A stretch of DNA of 64,000 nucleotides from an uncultured Lachnospiraceae bacterium (GTDB lineage: Bacteria; Bacillota; Clostridia; Lachnospirales; Lachnospiraceae). The DNA lies in NCBI GenBank assembly GCA_905199445.1, contig CAJKGK010000015.1, forward strand, positions 1-64,000, written 5' to 3'. The position numbers and the translations under genes were made by a program. This document shows, one piece after another, positions 32,658 through 42,175 of the stretch. The notes under the pieces were generated by a model. The model saw only the letters and a list, made by a program, of their open reading frames with translations. It did not search any database and was not told the origin of the DNA. Positions within the stretch are counted from its first letter, which is position 1. Each line of letters begins with the position of its first letter.

Positions 32658-33194
32658 ATGAGGAAACCTATACTTCAGATTTCATTGGGTTCTTTGCTGA
32701 CACTGATTGCCGTCAATTTCTTTATTTTTCTTTCTCATATGGATTTCAGTGACATTGCCATACTGCTGCCACTGATTGTCACCTATCTGATCATGCGCAA
32801 TTACATGATCTATGTTTACAAAATGGACAGTGATGACTCCATGGCCGGCGTGATCACCGCCGGATCTTTTGTATTTGCTATCAGCAGCCTGATCGAAGCC
32901 ACAATCATTTACATAAACACGAAAAATATGTACAGCGCCGTACTTTTTGCCTTCTGCATGTTTTTCAGTGAAACCTGGCCTCTGCTTGAAAAAATTTTTG
33001 TCACTAAAAAGTATCAGATTTCTCAGATTTTTGCCCATGCAATGTATATCCTCCAGGCTATGATCATTACCCTATTCGTTGGTGTCATGGTTTTATTTGG
33101 TTCCCACTATCTGGAATACTACCTGCTTCTTGCAGTACTTTGCTGTATCGTTACACTGATTTTAATTGTTGTGCCCAAACAGAATGAAAAATAA
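32658..33194 (+). CDS. Small polytopic membrane protein of unknown function
   Basis: The product is 178 residues with five to six hydrophobic segments covering nearly the whole length (starting PILQISLGSLLTLIAVNFFIF) and short charged loops (YKMDSDDSMAG, VTKKYQIS). I do not recognise a family. TTAGGAGGGG lies 7 bases before the ATG. It is alone on the plus strand between two convergent or divergent sugar operons, with its own promoter and a shared terminator. Confidence 0.7.
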   Translation: MRKPILQISLGSLLTLIAVNFFIFLSHMDFSDIAILLPLIVTYLIMRNYMIYVYKMDSDDSMAGVITAGSFVFAISSLIEATIIYINTKNMYSAVLFAFCMFFSETWPLLEKIFVTKKYQISQIFAHAMYILQAMIITLFVGVMVLFGSHYLEYYLLLAVLCCIVTLILIVVPKQNEK

Positions 33195-33232
33195 TGCCAG
33201 CTGATCAGAATAAAGAACATTAATTGAATGAC

Positions 33233-33290
33233 AAAAAGCCTGTGTTTTTCAGCGCTTAAATACAGCATCGAAAAACACAGACTTTTTTAA
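33233..33290 (+). terminator. Bidirectional terminator between the membrane protein and GH78 genes
   Basis: CTGTGTTTTTC and GAAAAACACAG form the stem with a loop of 19 bases that includes a small inner fold. The plus strand follows with ACTTTTTTAATT and the minus strand with GCTTTTTGTC, so both converging units can end here. Confidence 0.8.
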
Positions 33291-33294
33291 TTGA

Positions 33295-35682
33295 TTAAAT
33301 AACTTTTACCGGTAATCCATACATTTTCAGATTCGTGTCATCAAATGTATACTCAATATTTTTGTCTACACACAGTGTGACCTCAATGGCATCTGCCTTT
33401 CTTTCCACACCCACGCGGATCGGACCGCTCACAGATCTGTAACTACAGTTAAACCGGTTCATGGTTTCCGGAAGATACGGGCAGATTGTAATCTTTCTAA
33501 ATCCCGGCACCACAGGCACAATTCCTGCAATTCCGTTATAATACCACTCCACAATATGTCCCATCATATCATGATTATGGCTTCTGGGATTATTTTCCCA
33601 GTATTCGCCAAGGGTTGTTTCTCCCTGAAGTACAAAGGCGTAGTAGCTGGGATGCTGTTCTTTCAGAATAAAACGGCTGATCAGATCATTCATTCCGTAC
33701 TTTCTCATGGATTGAATGATATATGGCAAACCGATTTCGCCGCTGGCAAAAGTGCCCTTTTCCTCCATCACCCATCTGAGGGCGCTGACAACATCGGCTG
33801 TTTTGTCTTCCGGCACAAGTCCCCAAAACAGAGGCATCGCTTCGCAGGCCTGAGTCATAAGACATTCATCCGGATGATCAAAGGAACGATAACACCAGAA
33901 CCCCTGATCCGGATGCTTTACAAGCAGTTTTTCATTGTAATTGTTCCGGATTTCTTCTGTCAGACAGGCAAGCGCCTGTCGATCCTCATCTTTGCCAAGC
34001 AGCTGGGCAAAATATGCCATTGTTTTTACATCTGCAAAGAAAAAGCAGGTTTCCACATTTTCTCTGGCTATCAGCTGATTCGGATTGCCCCAGTCGCCAA
34101 GACCGTGTTTAATAAAACCGTTTTCATCACGGGTCGTTTTCAAATACTGCACATACTTTAATCCGGCCTCATAATTATCCTCTACGATTTTAAGATCACC
34201 GTAAAACATATAATTCCAGTAAGGTGCCAGAATCATGGCACTGCCCCATGCGATTGTATCATAAAAGCTGCCCATGGGTGTCGGCAGAACATTTTTCTCA
34301 TAACATGGTGCCTGAGACGGTACAAGCCCTTCCGGAAACGGCAGTTTCTCGCCGTTTAATCCGTTATAACAATCTCCGGCCTGATGCTGATCGATTCTCA
34401 GATCATCCATGATCTTCTCATAAAAGCTTCTCAGATCTTTCATGTACATCATCGACGGCCCCATAAGATGATTCGGTTCATGCCAGGCTGTCCGTTCAAT
34501 CGTCGGACAATCCGTATGTACACTGTGAAGGTTGCTCTCCACAGCCTTTAATACAAGATCATAAATCTGCTCATATCTGTGGTCATCACAGTTAAAGCTT
34601 CCGATATCCTCACAGTCTGCGGTCATATAGTAACCGGTTACAGCCTCAATCCGGGGAAGACTGCCTCCTCCGGAACCGTGTGAAACGCCCTTAACAAGGA
34701 CATAGCGTCCGGCCTGATGACACAGATAAGGTCTGTAGGATTCTGAAACATTATCTTTTCCGATAATGTATGTTGTATACGGATCAACCATCGTCCAGCC
34801 CTTGGCCTTCTGATCCAGGCAGCCCTGATCATCCAGTTTTTCCGCCGGATAAACATCAATCACGCTGCCCGCATTTCCTTTCACCGTAATACCGATAAAA
34901 CCGGCCATATTCTGGCCCAGGTCAAACAGACAGGCCCCGGGCTGTATTTCCCTGATGAACCTTCCTTCATAAACCTTTTTAATCACCGTCGGCGGCTGGG
35001 TCATCTTCACAAGCCGGCCCTTCGGACACTCTGACGGCAAAAGCACATCGGCGGTCTGCCAGCTGTATTTGATATGCCCAGCCTGAGCAGCTTCGCATTT
35101 TCCAGCAGGATCCTGATCCGGATCAAACCCCGGCATATTCCACCCCTCCGGATAAAGGCGGGCATCATAAATTTCAGAACCATATACATTTGAAAGCGTT
35201 ACCGCACTGGCACGCACCTGCCATGTCTCATCCGACCGTACAGTTAAGCAAGTTTGATCCTCAAACTCAATCTCCAACTGTACATTGGCCGTCAGATAAG
35301 GACCAAAGGGCTGATATGGATTTGGATTGGGCGGTAAAAAGGAGAATTCCGGGGCTTTAGGCGGCATACTGAAAAAATAACGTTCCTCATCGCCATGCCA
35401 CCAGCCGTTGCCCACTTCGATGCCTGCCGCATTTAAACCTTCTCTTAAATACGGTGTTATATCGAAAACAACATATTGAACTTTTTTGTCAAAATTCGTC
35501 CATCCCGGATCCAGTTCATGATTGTCCACCTTACGGCCATTGATAAAAAATACAAACTGGCCCAGACCGGTTACCAGAGCCTTTGCCGTTCGAACCGCCC
35601 GATCGCACATAAATTCCTTTCTGGCATAAAACGGCTTTGCCGTCTTATTACTGATCCATTTTCCGGTTAACATATCACTCAT
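33295..35682 (-). CDS. GH78-type alpha-L-rhamnosidase family protein
   Basis: The product is 795 residues. The N-terminal beta domains include ARKEFMCDRAVRTAKALVTG and FFINGRKVDNHELDPGWT, and the GFIGITVKGNAG segment leads into the alpha/alpha barrel. The acid region is HTDCPTIERTAWHEPNHL (Glu about 397), the second catalytic Glu lies in GETTLGEYWEN (about 705-710), and NHDMMGHIVEWYY follows. The DCPTIER motif is one residue shorter than the usual DCPQRDER, so substrate may differ from rhamnose. No signal peptide. It is 36 bases downstream of the GPH transporter and surely cotranscribed. Confidence 0.88.
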   Translation of the reverse strand: MSDMLTGKWISNKTAKPFYARKEFMCDRAVRTAKALVTGLGQFVFFINGRKVDNHELDPGWTNFDKKVQYVVFDITPYLREGLNAAGIEVGNGWWHGDEERYFFSMPPKAPEFSFLPPNPNPYQPFGPYLTANVQLEIEFEDQTCLTVRSDETWQVRASAVTLSNVYGSEIYDARLYPEGWNMPGFDPDQDPAGKCEAAQAGHIKYSWQTADVLLPSECPKGRLVKMTQPPTVIKKVYEGRFIREIQPGACLFDLGQNMAGFIGITVKGNAGSVIDVYPAEKLDDQGCLDQKAKGWTMVDPYTTYIIGKDNVSESYRPYLCHQAGRYVLVKGVSHGSGGGSLPRIEAVTGYYMTADCEDIGSFNCDDHRYEQIYDLVLKAVESNLHSVHTDCPTIERTAWHEPNHLMGPSMMYMKDLRSFYEKIMDDLRIDQHQAGDCYNGLNGEKLPFPEGLVPSQAPCYEKNVLPTPMGSFYDTIAWGSAMILAPYWNYMFYGDLKIVEDNYEAGLKYVQYLKTTRDENGFIKHGLGDWGNPNQLIARENVETCFFFADVKTMAYFAQLLGKDEDRQALACLTEEIRNNYNEKLLVKHPDQGFWCYRSFDHPDECLMTQACEAMPLFWGLVPEDKTADVVSALRWVMEEKGTFASGEIGLPYIIQSMRKYGMNDLISRFILKEQHPSYYAFVLQGETTLGEYWENNPRSHNHDMMGHIVEWYYNGIAGIVPVVPGFRKITICPYLPETMNRFNCSYRSVSGPIRVGVERKADAIEVTLCVDKNIEYTFDDTNLKMYGLPVKVI

Positions 35683-35718
35683 TTAATTTCCTCCAAGTTC
35701 GTTATCTCAGTCATCAAC

Positions 35719-37074
35719 TCAGTCATCTGAACCGTCATTGGCATGCATTTCCTGCTTCATCTTTGCAATTTCCGGATAATACTTTTCAATCGGATAGAAC
35801 ATCAGGCATACAATGATGATGACACAGGTTGCTGCAGGCAGTGCAAATCTCAGGCAATTAATTGCCAGCAGTGCGGATTCCGGCTGCTGCCCCACTGCAT
35901 TGGCAATATAGCCCGAAACGGCAAGTACTGCCAAAATACCCGAAGAGGTCAGTGTGGAACCGCATTTATAAGCAAATCCCTTAATTGCAGAAAGCATACC
36001 GTTCATGCTGACCTTTTCTTTTAACTGGATATAGTCGATGGTATCCACCAGTAGGAAATTGATCAGTCCCTGTTCCATGGATGCAAATGCCGCTGCAATA
36101 AAGGATAATGCAAACAGCAAAGGCAGGTTCTTTCCAAAGAAGAACAGAATAAGGTAGCAAACCAGTGTAATGCCCTGAGAAATCTGAAGAACTCTCTGCG
36201 CGGTTTTGAAAATTTTCAGCATGATCGGCATAACGACCATCATGGACACAAGGGCACCGATAGAAAGTACAAGCATATATGTAGGAATCAGATCCGGTCT
36301 CACCTGATAGTACATAATATAGTATACGGAAGTTGAGAACATACAGCCGTATCCTAAAGAGGCCATACACCAGACAATCAGGATGCTGAACAGACGCTTA
36401 TGTTTAACAAGAATCTTCATATCCTCTTTAACCGGACGTTTGTCGGCATTGACAATATATTTTTCTTTGGCAGTCTTAAACAAAGCAAAGCAGGACAGGA
36501 CCATTAAAACACCATAAATCAGCATTAACGGACCATAGCCGCCAAGGATTTCCACAAAGTTTGTTGTAAAAGAAGAAGCAATCGTAAAGGCAATCGCTGT
36601 CATAATAATCCCCAGCTGCATGATCTTGCTTCGTTCGCTGTCCTTTTTAGTCATAGCCGGAACAAGCGCCATCATCGGCATGGTAATGGCTGTAACCAAC
36701 ATACCATAAAGGATATAGAAAACCGCAATATAAATAATTTTTGCCGTGTCGGACATTCCTGAAGGTGCCAGGAACAGGAAATAAGACACGATCACAAGAA
36801 AGATCGGACAGAATATCATATAGGGACGATATCTCCCCCATCTTGATCTTGTTCTGTCGCAGATTCCGCCCATAATGGGGTCATTAATTGCATCCCATAA
36901 AGTAGCGATAAACATAATGATGGATGCAGCACCTGCAGGCACACCAAAGGTATCTGTCATAAAAATAGAAAAATAACTGGACACCGTGGCCTGAATCAGC
37001 ATAAAGCCACCGCCTGTGGACAGTGCATGACTCCATATGGCCGCATTGCTGAGTTTGTTTGTCTGATTGGACAT
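35719..37074 (-). CDS. GPH (MelB/GusB-type) glycoside:cation symporter
   Basis: The product is 451 residues with twelve predicted membrane segments. Family signs: MTDTFGVPAGAASIIMFIATLWDAINDPIMG near helix 2 and CDRTRSRWGRYRPYMIF in the loop 2-3, the classic GPH motif. It would import glycosides with Na+ or H+. Partner genes are the GH78 enzyme downstream and, nearby, the beta-glucuronidase, so glucuronides or rhamnosides are plausible cargo. I used ATG 37074 (MSNQTNK), which has GGGGAGG 8 bases upstream; the frame opens 9 codons earlier. Confidence 0.9.
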   Translation of the reverse strand: MSNQTNKLSNAAIWSHALSTGGGFMLIQATVSSYFSIFMTDTFGVPAGAASIIMFIATLWDAINDPIMGGICDRTRSRWGRYRPYMIFCPIFLVIVSYFLFLAPSGMSDTAKIIYIAVFYILYGMLVTAITMPMMALVPAMTKKDSERSKIMQLGIIMTAIAFTIASSFTTNFVEILGGYGPLMLIYGVLMVLSCFALFKTAKEKYIVNADKRPVKEDMKILVKHKRLFSILIVWCMASLGYGCMFSTSVYYIMYYQVRPDLIPTYMLVLSIGALVSMMVVMPIMLKIFKTAQRVLQISQGITLVCYLILFFFGKNLPLLFALSFIAAAFASMEQGLINFLLVDTIDYIQLKEKVSMNGMLSAIKGFAYKCGSTLTSSGILAVLAVSGYIANAVGQQPESALLAINCLRFALPAATCVIIIVCLMFYPIEKYYPEIAKMKQEMHANDGSDD

Positions 37075-37435
37075 TGTTTTTTCCTCCCCGTAAATATTCA
37101 CTCAGGGACATCCTTAAATCTCAGGATTTCTCTGACTTTGATTATTATTTTACCATTTTCAGCTTCACAAATCTTTTCCGCAGTGAAGTTTATTACAAAA
37201 AATAATGTCCCTTTTATCCCTTTGGTTTTTATATATATTATAATATTACCTTTCTAATCCCTATTTATATTATATTTTTTCTTTATATATCCATATGATC
37301 CACTGTTTTTCTAAACCCTCCCGTGATTTTACATTTCAATCTCCGGGTATATCTCCATATTGTCTTGTCTTAACCGTTTTCTCATGCTAAAATAATTATA
37401 ATTTTACATATTTATTATTTTAAAGGGAGAGGACT
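37075..37435. other. Divergent regulatory region between the GPH transporter and the AraC-GH39 gene
   Basis: 361 very AT-rich bases without a gene. Several TATAAT-like strings occur (about 37236-37275), so single promoters cannot be fixed. GGGAGAGG before 37436 is the ribosome binding site of the regulator gene. I see no strong hairpin or long repeat. Confidence 0.4.
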
Positions 37436-39910
37436 ATGAATACAGCCTTTTATGAATTGGCCATTACCGATCACTTTGGGTTCCATATCCAATGCTATCC
37501 TCATTTTAACATACTCTTTATTTTGGAAGGTCATGCGTCTGTTCTGTTTTATAAAGAATCGTGGGCCGTTAAAAAAAATGATATCATTTACTTCAAGCCA
37601 TACGAAATCCATCAAATTGTCAATGCATCCCAGAATTTTAAGGCCGTCATTTTTTTAATCCATAACACGTTACTGGATACCGTTCACCTTGATCTGACAA
37701 AAGTCCATTTTTCACCCCACCACCTGACTGCAGATACCGCGGGGGAAGCCTATCATTCGATCTGCTATGACCTGGCTCAGGTTTTATATTATAATCTGAA
37801 AAATGACGATTTTAATGAACTTCTTATTTTAAAACACCTGACTTCGGTTTTAACCAGTATCTTCCGTTTTTATGGCAGCAAAACCGTGCCCATTCAAAGC
37901 AGAGAGGATCCGGACAGAATATATCAGGCCATCATTTATATCAGCAAAAACTATACCCGGACGCTGACCATGCCTGAGGTTGCCAGACATCTGAACATTC
38001 ATCCCCAGTACTTTTCAACCTGGTTCAAAAAAAATATGGGGGAAAGTTTTTCTGAGTATCTTGGATGTCTCAGGGTTGTAAGCACATTTCCTCAGCTGAT
38101 CCATACAAATCAAAGTCTGATCGATATTGCCTTTGCCAGCGGTTTCAATAACTATAAAACCTACAGCACCGCCTTTAAGAAGCATACCGGTATGTCCCCA
38201 AAAGAATACCGGCGCACACAGGCTGTCAGCTTTTCCCCCTTTGAGGCCGTCAATATCAGCAATGATCACGCATCCATCTTTGCTTTTTTTCAACAATACT
38301 GGAATCAGGACCGACCCGAAGCGCCTGCAGCTCAATCTCAGATTCCTGACTTTAAACAGCATATTTCTCTGGACTTTAATGCTTCCGTATTTAATCCCCA
38401 CCACTTTTGCGGACATATGCCCAAAATCTGTTACTCCATCGGCCGTGCTGCAGATCTGCTGCGTCACGATACTCAGGAGCAGATTCGCAGAGCCCGTAAA
38501 GAGCTTGGCATTACAGTGCTTCGTTTCAGAGATATATTTTCAGATATGCTTTTTGTTTACTACGAAACACCGGATAAAACGGCCATCTATAACTGGCAGT
38601 ATATTGATATGATTTATGATTTTCTGATTAACCTGGATATCAGCCCGTTTACAGAAATCGGTTTTATGCCCCGCCTTCTGGCATCCAAACAGCAGTTTGC
38701 CGGATGGCAGCACCGTCCCAATGTCAGTTTTCCAAGATCTTTGAAAAACTGGTCCCGCCTTGTCACCGGATTTATAAGCCATCTTGCAGAACGGTACGGC
38801 ATTTCCAAAGTCCGCACATGGATATTTAATATATGGACAAATCCTGACCTTAATTTAAAAAATGGATACTGGTATGAAACAATGGATAATTTTTTCCTGT
38901 TCTACCGGGTCACTTACAATGCAATCAAATCTGTGGATGAGTCCATCCCTGTAAGCACACCTGATTTTACACTTCCTTTTGGAATGAAATGGTATGAAGC
39001 TTTTTTTAACTACTGTACACAATATGAACTGTATCCTTCATATCTTTCAGTCCATTTATATGCTGAAAATCCCACGGAGGAAGATTTTCAGGATTCCCTG
39101 AAGCATTACAGTGCCATCAGCCGTCACCCATCCGGTTTTTATCCTGGGCAGCGGCTGTATCAATCATTTTTTGACCTTATACATACCGTTAGCGGCTATG
39201 ATTATTTCAGGGATTTGCCCATTGTTATCCCTGATTGGAATATAACTTATACATCCATCAACTATAACCGTGATACCTGCTTTATGGCCGCATTTATTGC
39301 CTACACCCTCCGGCTTTTATGTACCCAGAATATTGCCCTGCTCAGCTTCAGTTCCTTTAGTGACATCAATGAAGATTTCTTTCCCGATGAAATACCTTTT
39401 GGCGGCGGCCCCGGACTTTTAGACATCCATGGCTTTAAAAAAGCTTCCTATAATACTTTTTTTCTGTCCAGCCGCCTTGGAACTCAGGTTCTGTCCCAGA
39501 ACAGATATCATCTGCTTTCCAAAACCCCGGACGGTTACAGCCTCCTTCTTTTTCATATGGTTTACGATGAGCTGGAACATCCGCCAGTTCGAAATGACCG
39601 TTCCTCCTACTATAACCGTTATGACTGGACACTTCGGCCGCAAAATCTCATGCTGCATATGATGATGGATATCGGCCCCGGACTTTGGGAAATACAAAAA
39701 TTTGAAGTCAGCCGTAACCGCGGCTCCGCTTATGATCTCTGGATTCAAATGGGAGCGCCCCAGAAGCTGACATCTGAAATATGTGATTATATCAAGGCAC
39801 TGTCCGTACCCGCTTTAAATATATGGCAGGAAACCGTAGAAGAACGCCTGGTCTTCAATGTGGAACTGACACAACACAGTGTTGTACTGATAGAATTAAA
39901 GCATATATAA
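37436..39910 (+). CDS. AraC family regulator fused to a degenerate GH39 domain
   Basis: The product is 824 residues. A cupin sensor at about 1-90 (ILFILEGHASVLFYKESWAV, YFKPYEIHQIV) precedes an AraC DNA-binding domain at about 165-265 (LTMPEVARHLNIHPQYFSTWF; DIAFASGFNNYKTYSTAF). Residues about 305-824 resemble a GH39 beta-xylosidase barrel plus beta domain: FRDIFSDM, YDFLINLDISPFTEIGFMP and PSYLSVHLYA. The acid/base motif WNEPNL is here WTNPDL (about 466) and the nucleophile TEWN is PDWN (about 598), so both Glu are lost and the domain is likely a sugar sensor. Divergent from the GPH/GH78 operon, its probable target. Confidence 0.85.
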   Translation: MNTAFYELAITDHFGFHIQCYPHFNILFILEGHASVLFYKESWAVKKNDIIYFKPYEIHQIVNASQNFKAVIFLIHNTLLDTVHLDLTKVHFSPHHLTADTAGEAYHSICYDLAQVLYYNLKNDDFNELLILKHLTSVLTSIFRFYGSKTVPIQSREDPDRIYQAIIYISKNYTRTLTMPEVARHLNIHPQYFSTWFKKNMGESFSEYLGCLRVVSTFPQLIHTNQSLIDIAFASGFNNYKTYSTAFKKHTGMSPKEYRRTQAVSFSPFEAVNISNDHASIFAFFQQYWNQDRPEAPAAQSQIPDFKQHISLDFNASVFNPHHFCGHMPKICYSIGRAADLLRHDTQEQIRRARKELGITVLRFRDIFSDMLFVYYETPDKTAIYNWQYIDMIYDFLINLDISPFTEIGFMPRLLASKQQFAGWQHRPNVSFPRSLKNWSRLVTGFISHLAERYGISKVRTWIFNIWTNPDLNLKNGYWYETMDNFFLFYRVTYNAIKSVDESIPVSTPDFTLPFGMKWYEAFFNYCTQYELYPSYLSVHLYAENPTEEDFQDSLKHYSAISRHPSGFYPGQRLYQSFFDLIHTVSGYDYFRDLPIVIPDWNITYTSINYNRDTCFMAAFIAYTLRLLCTQNIALLSFSSFSDINEDFFPDEIPFGGGPGLLDIHGFKKASYNTFFLSSRLGTQVLSQNRYHLLSKTPDGYSLLLFHMVYDELEHPPVRNDRSSYYNRYDWTLRPQNLMLHMMMDIGPGLWEIQKFEVSRNRGSAYDLWIQMGAPQKLTSEICDYIKALSVPALNIWQETVEERLVFNVELTQHSVVLIELKHI

Positions 39911-39960
39911 AAAACAGAAGGAAAAACGCCGTAAAACCTAACGTTTTTCCTTCTGTTTTT
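39910..39960 (+). terminator. Bidirectional terminator, AraC-GH39 / ABC permease
   Basis: A 19-base perfect stem (AAAAACAGAAGGAAAAACG / CGTTTTTCCTTCTGTTTTT) around a 13-base loop sits between two converging units; T-runs are present on both strands. Confidence 0.9.
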
Positions 39961-39991
39961 ATGTCCATTTTTCTGTCCGGATTTTTGATCA

Positions 39992-40906
39992 TCAGCCCTT
40001 GATGGAACCGATCATCACACCGGATTTAAAATATTTCATCACAAAAGGATATAAAATAACCATCGGTGCACTGGATACAATAATGGTACAATATTTAACC
40101 AGCTGTCTGTAAACATCCAGATTTGCTGCCACCTCCCCGGCGGACGCTGCAGTTGTTGTTGTATCATTAATAATTAAGATTTCCCTCAGCACAAGCTGAA
40201 GCGGGTATAAAGCTCTGTCTTTAATATACATTGCTGCAGGAAACCAGGAATTCCAATGTGCTACAATATAGTATAACGCAATCGTTGCCACTGTTGCCTT
40301 GACAAGCGGAAGCATAATCCGGAAAATAATCGTAAGATCTCCCGCACCGTCCAGCTTTGCAGATTCCTCCAGTTCTGCCGGTACAGACGCAAAAGCGGTT
40401 CGCATAATAATCAGGTTAAATGTGGAAACACACATTGGCAATATAATTGCCCATGGTGTATCCAGCATATGGAGTTTCTGGATCACAATATATAAAGGTA
40501 CAATACCGCCGGAAAACAACATGGTAAATGAGATCAGGAACATGATCACATTCCCCCATAGCAAATCCTGTCTTGACAATACATAAGCGCCGACGATTGT
40601 AATCAGCATACCGATCACTGTGGCAGCGGATACATAAATCAGCGTATTTAAAAATCCACGGATCAGCTGTTCATTTTCAAACACAAGCTTATAGCCCTCA
40701 AAGTTCAGGCCATGCGGCCATAAAACCAGACCTCTCTGAGTATTCAGCCAGTTTGGATCACTCATTGACGCAAACAGCACATGAAGCACAGGAAGGAGAC
40801 AAACCACGGCAAACAATGTTAAAATCGTATAGTTGATGACTTCAAATACGATCCTGCCCTTACTCTTTTTAATTTTTTTACTTACTTTGGTTGTATTCTT
40901 TTTCAT
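39992..40906 (-). CDS. Carbohydrate ABC transporter permease, LplC/YtcP type
   Basis: The product is 304 residues with six membrane segments. The binding-protein-dependent permease EAA loop is ELEESAKLDGAGDLTIIFRIMLPL (about 180-203), and the C-terminal FKSGVMIGSIKG ending is typical of LplC-type subunits. AGGAGGATT lies before the ATG. It is 15 bases after the LplB-type gene. Its substrate-binding partner is probably the lipoprotein at 47278-49005; the ATPase is absent, as usual for this class sharing a common MsmK-type ATPase. Confidence 0.92.
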   Translation of the reverse strand: MKKNTTKVSKKIKKSKGRIVFEVINYTILTLFAVVCLLPVLHVLFASMSDPNWLNTQRGLVLWPHGLNFEGYKLVFENEQLIRGFLNTLIYVSAATVIGMLITIVGAYVLSRQDLLWGNVIMFLISFTMLFSGGIVPLYIVIQKLHMLDTPWAIILPMCVSTFNLIIMRTAFASVPAELEESAKLDGAGDLTIIFRIMLPLVKATVATIALYYIVAHWNSWFPAAMYIKDRALYPLQLVLREILIINDTTTTAASAGEVAANLDVYRQLVKYCTIIVSSAPMVILYPFVMKYFKSGVMIGSIKG

Positions 40907-40921
40907 AAAAAATCCTCCTGA

Positions 40922-41923
40922 CTAGAAAAGACTTGTATCACTATATTTTTTACTGATTTTATTTGTAATCAATATTAATGCCAGATTAATCACCGAATTA
41001 AACAGCCCGACTGCAGTGGAAAAACTGTAACTGCCTTCCAGAAGACCCTTTCTGTAAACATAACTTGCAATAATATCCGCTTTTTCATAGATCTGAGGGT
41101 TATACATTAATATTGTCTTTTCATAGCTGCTTGCCATCAGCATACCAACATTTAAAATCAGCATAATGATAATTGTCGGCCGTATACCTGGCAATGTCAC
41201 ATGCCACATCTGTTTCCAGTAACCGGCACCATCAATTTCAGCAGCTTCATACAGCTGTTTATCCACACCGGACAGCGCTGCAATATAGAGAATCGTTCCA
41301 AACCCAATACTCTGCCACAGATTAGAGCCTATGTAGATTGGACGCCAATAGTCTGCCACACCGAGAAGGTTCTGGGCTTTCCCTGTAATCATTTCCATCA
41401 TTGTTCCAAGAACACCGGTTGTTTTACAAAAATCTACAACAATACCACAGACAACAACCATTGATATAAAGTAGGGAAGGTAACTGATTGTCTGAACGGT
41501 TTTCTTAAAAAATTTATTTTTTACCTCATTAATTAAAAGCGCCACAATAATTGTCAAAGGAAATGAAATGATTAAATTCCATCCATTTAAAAGTATTGTG
41601 TTTCTTAACAGACGCCAAAAATAAATTGAATCAAAAAAATCTGTAAAGTTTTTTAATCCCACAAATCGATCGACCAGACTGCCGAAAATGCCAAGCTTTG
41701 GTTTATAATCACAAAACGCCATGACAATTCCGCCCATAGGCAGGTAACAGAAAATAATAAAAAATGCAATCAGCGGCAGTGCCAGTAAATAACGTTTTTT
41801 ATTTTTTTTCCAGTCCTTAATAATCGCCTGCTTCGTAAATTTTCTCTTCTTACCGTCTCTGGATTTTCTCCTTCTGTTTTTCTCACTGATCAATCCCGTT
41901 TCCTCTGCTTTTGCTAACGCCAT
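40922..41923 (-). CDS. Carbohydrate ABC transporter permease, LplB type
   Basis: The product is 333 residues. A long basic N-terminal tail (about 1-40) precedes six membrane segments; the EAA loop is YEAAEIDGAGYWKQMWHVTLPGI (about 231-253). The ending SKKYSDTSLF is characteristic of LplB/YtcP-partner subunits. GGAAGGAG precedes the ATG. First gene of a two-gene operon, divergent from the GH3 gene. Confidence 0.92.
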   Translation of the reverse strand: MALAKAEETGLISEKNRRRKSRDGKKRKFTKQAIIKDWKKNKKRYLLALPLIAFFIIFCYLPMGGIVMAFCDYKPKLGIFGSLVDRFVGLKNFTDFFDSIYFWRLLRNTILLNGWNLIISFPLTIIVALLINEVKNKFFKKTVQTISYLPYFISMVVVCGIVVDFCKTTGVLGTMMEMITGKAQNLLGVADYWRPIYIGSNLWQSIGFGTILYIAALSGVDKQLYEAAEIDGAGYWKQMWHVTLPGIRPTIIIMLILNVGMLMASSYEKTILMYNPQIYEKADIIASYVYRKGLLEGSYSFSTAVGLFNSVINLALILITNKISKKYSDTSLF

Positions 41924-42136
41924 ATTTTTTCTCCTTCCTCTCCGTTTGATCGTTTGTTTTCAGTACACTTATTGTAATCCACACAAATTCAGGTCAAAAG
42001 ATTCAGTATTTAAGATTATGATATGGATTTGAGAATCCACATGCCTTTGTTTTTGATATAGCCCCCATTTTTTGTGCATATGCGCAGCAGGGCTGTATAT
42101 CAAATGTTCATCACTGTTATTTTTTAATATATTCTG

Positions 42137-42142
42137 TATAAT
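42137..42142 (+). promoter_or_regulatory. Candidate -10 of the GH3 gene
   Basis: TATAAT, preceded by CTG, lies 33 bases upstream of the GH3 start. The -35 17 bases upstream (CTGTTA) is weak, suggesting activator control. The other 200 bases of this divergent gap show no gene. Confidence 0.4.
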
Positions 42143-42175
42143 GAAACTATAAATTTGATTACAGGAGGGACTTAT

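Noticed and set aside
37230..37280. Specific promoters in the GPH/AraC-GH39 gap
   Set aside because: Too many TATAAT-like strings in very AT-rich sequence to choose between them.
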